Shown piece after piece: positions 4,084 through 5,961 of a DNA stretch of 5,961 bases (position 1 is its first letter; each line of letters opens with the position of its first letter). The notes beneath the pieces are model-generated. The model made no database searches, was not told the origin of the DNA, and saw nothing but the letters and a program-made list of their open reading frames with translations. Location: contig JAHFQD010000129.1 of assembly GCA_023266455.1 (NCBI GenBank), forward strand, positions 1-5,961, given 5' to 3'. The DNA is from Candidatus Muproteobacteria bacterium (GTDB lineage: Bacteria; Pseudomonadota; Gammaproteobacteria; Acidiferrobacterales; Sulfurifustaceae). Position numbers and translations under genes: made by a program.

Positions 4084-5961
4084 ATGAATGCAAAAAAACT
4101 TTGGTCCTTTTTGTTGTTGATCCTGACGGCGTCGGCATTGACCGATGTTTACGCGGCACCGACGTTCCAAGCGGCGGGAACGGCTGTCAACGGCACCGGT
4201 GCGGTTTCACCGGCATGGCCGACACATCAAGTGGACGACATCGCGTTGTTGTTCGTCGAAAGCACGGGCGGTCAACCGGCGACGCTTTCTACCGCGGCGG
4301 GTTTCGTCGCGGTGACGAATAGCCCGCAAGCGACCGGTACCACAACGAACGGAACACAGATCACGGTGTTCTGGGCGCGCGCCACTTCTGCCGCGATGGC
4401 GTCGCCGACGGTCGCTGATCCAGGCGATCACGTGTATGCGCAGATCCTGACTTACCGCGGCGTTATCAATACAGGTAACCCGTGGGATATTACGGGTGGC
4501 GGTGTGAAGGCGGCCGCCAGCGCTTCCGTTACGGTGACTGGTGTTACCACGACCGTTCAAGACACGCTTATTGTTCAAGCCGTCGCGCGCGATACCGACT
4601 CGGCCGCCGCAGCGTTCAGCGCCGAAACGAACGCCGGCTTAACGAGCATCACCGAACGAACCGACGCCGGTACGACGTCGGCCAATGGTGGCGGTTTTGC
4701 GGTGTGGGACGGCATCAAGTCGGCCATAGGAGCCACGGGTAATACGACCGCCACGGTGTCGAGCAGCATCAACGCGTTTTTGACGATCGCGCTTAAGCCG
4801 CCAATACCGGCCGTAACGGCGCTTGATCGTGCGGGTACGGATCCGGCCTTCGTGGGCGATCCGGTTTCATGGACGGTGACGTTTAACGTCAGCGTTTCGG
4901 GCGTCAATGCGTCGGACTTCGTCTTGGTCCTGGGAGGTGGTGCGACGGGTGCCAGCATTACGTCGGTAACCGGTTCAGGTACCACATGGACTGTCACGGC
5001 GAATTCGGGAACCGGTTCCGGCACCTTGGGACTTAATCTTGTCGACGATGACACGATCATTAACGCCACCAGCGTACCGCTCGGTGGTTCCGGTACCGGC
5101 AATGGCGATTTCATCGGCGACTTCTATACCCTTAATCCGTTTTGCGCGCCGCCGACCAACGTTCCCGCTGGCGTAACCGTGTCTTGCGTCTGCGATCGTT
5201 TTGGTCGCGCCTCGCTCAATCCATCAACTATCTACGGCGCCAACTGGATCGTCTCGAAGAGCGATAGCACGGCGGTCGTGCCATACATCAACGCCACGTC
5301 GGGTTATCTGCGTTTGACTGAAAATACCGGCAACAACGCCAAGGCCGCGACCGTGCCGGGTATCTTTCCCGCCGCCGGTAACTACATCTCGGTCGAGTTC
5401 CAGCACTTCGCGTATGGCGGCAGCGGCGCGGATGGTATCGCCGTTACGTTGTCGGATTATTCCGTGACGGCGGTGCCGGGCGCGTTCGGTGGTTCGTTGG
5501 GTTATGCGCAGAAGACGGGCGCGGCCTGTCCCACGCTTCCAGGAACACCGTGTCCGGGTTTCGCCGGCGGTTGGATCGGTGTGGCGTTAGATGAATTTGG
5601 TAACTATTCCAGCGCGACCGAAGGCCGCATCGGCGGTTCCGGGTTCACCGCTGACGCTGTCGGCGTGCGTGGTTCGGGATCGGGTGTAAACAATTACAAC
5701 TGGTTGGCGAGCACGGCGACGTTGGCGCCGGGAATCGACAACACGGCGTCGGCAACCGCAGCGCCGGGTTATTACTATCAAGTGATCGTCGACGCCCGAA
5801 ACGATCCGACAAGCACAACCGTTACCGTTAATCGCGATACCGGTGCGGGGTATACCACCCTCATCAATATTCCGGATGTTTACACCGCCGCGACGGCTCA
5901 GGGATTCACACAAGATCCGGTGCCGACGAATTGGCAGATATCGTTTACCGGCTCCACCGGT
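4084..5961 (+). CDS. mshQ: MshQ-like exported protein with L-type lectin domain (3' end beyond window)
   Basis: The frame is open for 626 codons to the window edge, so the protein is truncated by the window, not broken. ATG4084 has a good ribosome binding site, AAGGAAA at 4073-4079. Residues 1-24 are a Sec signal peptide cleaved after VYA. Residues 25-238 form a Thr/Ala/Gly-rich beta domain, with QVDDIALLFVE near its start and TIALKP at its end. Residues 241-340 are an Ig-like adhesin domain (SWTVTFNVSVSGVNASDF). From CVCDRFGRASL (368 onward) an L-type, legume-lectin-like domain follows: AD before GIAVTLSD (D450), GGSLGYAQK, and GGWIGVALDEFGNYS, where D503, F505 and N507 match the D-x-F/Y-x-N Ca/Mn-binding loop. 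Cysteines at 354, 368, 370, 482 and 490 suggest disulfides. MshQ proteins normally continue into a long C-terminal region (DUF6701), expected downstream. Likely role: exported or pilus-associated adhesin that binds glycans. Confidence 0.82.
   Translation, partial: MNAKKLWSFLLLILTASALTDVYAAPTFQAAGTAVNGTGAVSPAWPTHQVDDIALLFVESTGGQPATLSTAAGFVAVTNSPQATGTTTNGTQITVFWARATSAAMASPTVADPGDHVYAQILTYRGVINTGNPWDITGGGVKAAASASVTVTGVTTTVQDTLIVQAVARDTDSAAAAFSAETNAGLTSITERTDAGTTSANGGGFAVWDGIKSAIGATGNTTATVSSSINAFLTIALKPPIPAVTALDRAGTDPAFVGDPVSWTVTFNVSVSGVNASDFVLVLGGGATGASITSVTGSGTTWTVTANSGTGSGTLGLNLVDDDTIINATSVPLGGSGTGNGDFIGDFYTLNPFCAPPTNVPAGVTVSCVCDRFGRASLNPSTIYGANWIVSKSDSTAVVPYINATSGYLRLTENTGNNAKAATVPGIFPAAGNYISVEFQHFAYGGSGADGIAVTLSDYSVTAVPGAFGGSLGYAQKTGAACPTLPGTPCPGFAGGWIGVALDEFGNYSSATEGRIGGSGFTADAVGVRGSGSGVNNYNWLASTATLAPGIDNTASATAAPGYYYQVIVDARNDPTSTTVTVNRDTGAGYTTLINIPDVYTAATAQGFTQDPVPTNWQISFTGSTG

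Noticed and set aside
4575..5114. Long reverse-strand open frame (179 codons) opposite mshQ
   Set aside because: It is the antisense of a Thr/Gly/Ala-rich coding region; the forward frame has signal peptide, ribosome binding site and domain motifs, the reverse has none and its Pro/Val/Thr-rich translation is a mirror effect.

Overview
The window carries the distal part of an MSHA-type (mannose-sensitive hemagglutinin) type IV pilus locus from a proteobacterium, probably a gamma- or betaproteobacterium. This rests on the run of prepilin-like genes with class III leaders (G|F/V-T-L-x-E), their order matching the classical mshC-mshD-mshO-mshP-mshQ cluster, the moderately high GC of the coding parts, and a REP-type palindromic repeat of the sort common in these classes. 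The species cannot be named from the sequence.

Layout, all on the + strand: 1-59, upstream leader. 60-572, mshC-like minor pilin. 573-958, an AT-rich stretch that interrupts the usual mshC-mshD junction and holds one small secreted ORF (677-880) plus a 12-bp palindrome just before mshD. 959-1534 mshD, 1534-2433 mshO and 2430-2870 mshP overlap by 1 and 4 bases and so form a translationally coupled unit. 2912-3006 is a paired-hairpin REP doublet. 3047-3565 encodes an ECF sigma factor, overlapped by 14 bases by 3552-3974, a single-pass membrane protein placed like an anti-sigma factor. 3975-4083 is a leader with an inverted repeat. 4084 to the window end is the 5' 626 codons of a large exported MshQ-like protein with an N-terminal beta domain, an Ig-like domain and an L-type (legume-type) lectin domain.

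Working model: MshC, MshD, MshO and MshP are minor pilins processed by the prepilin peptidase, likely forming the initiating or tip complex of the pilus. MshQ is the large exported partner whose lectin domain could bind glycans on a surface. The unexpected part is the ECF sigma/putative anti-sigma pair set exactly between mshP and mshQ. It suggests that this pilus, or MshQ itself, is under envelope-signal control, but that link is inference from gene order. No tRNA, rRNA, CRISPR array, transposase or integrase was seen.
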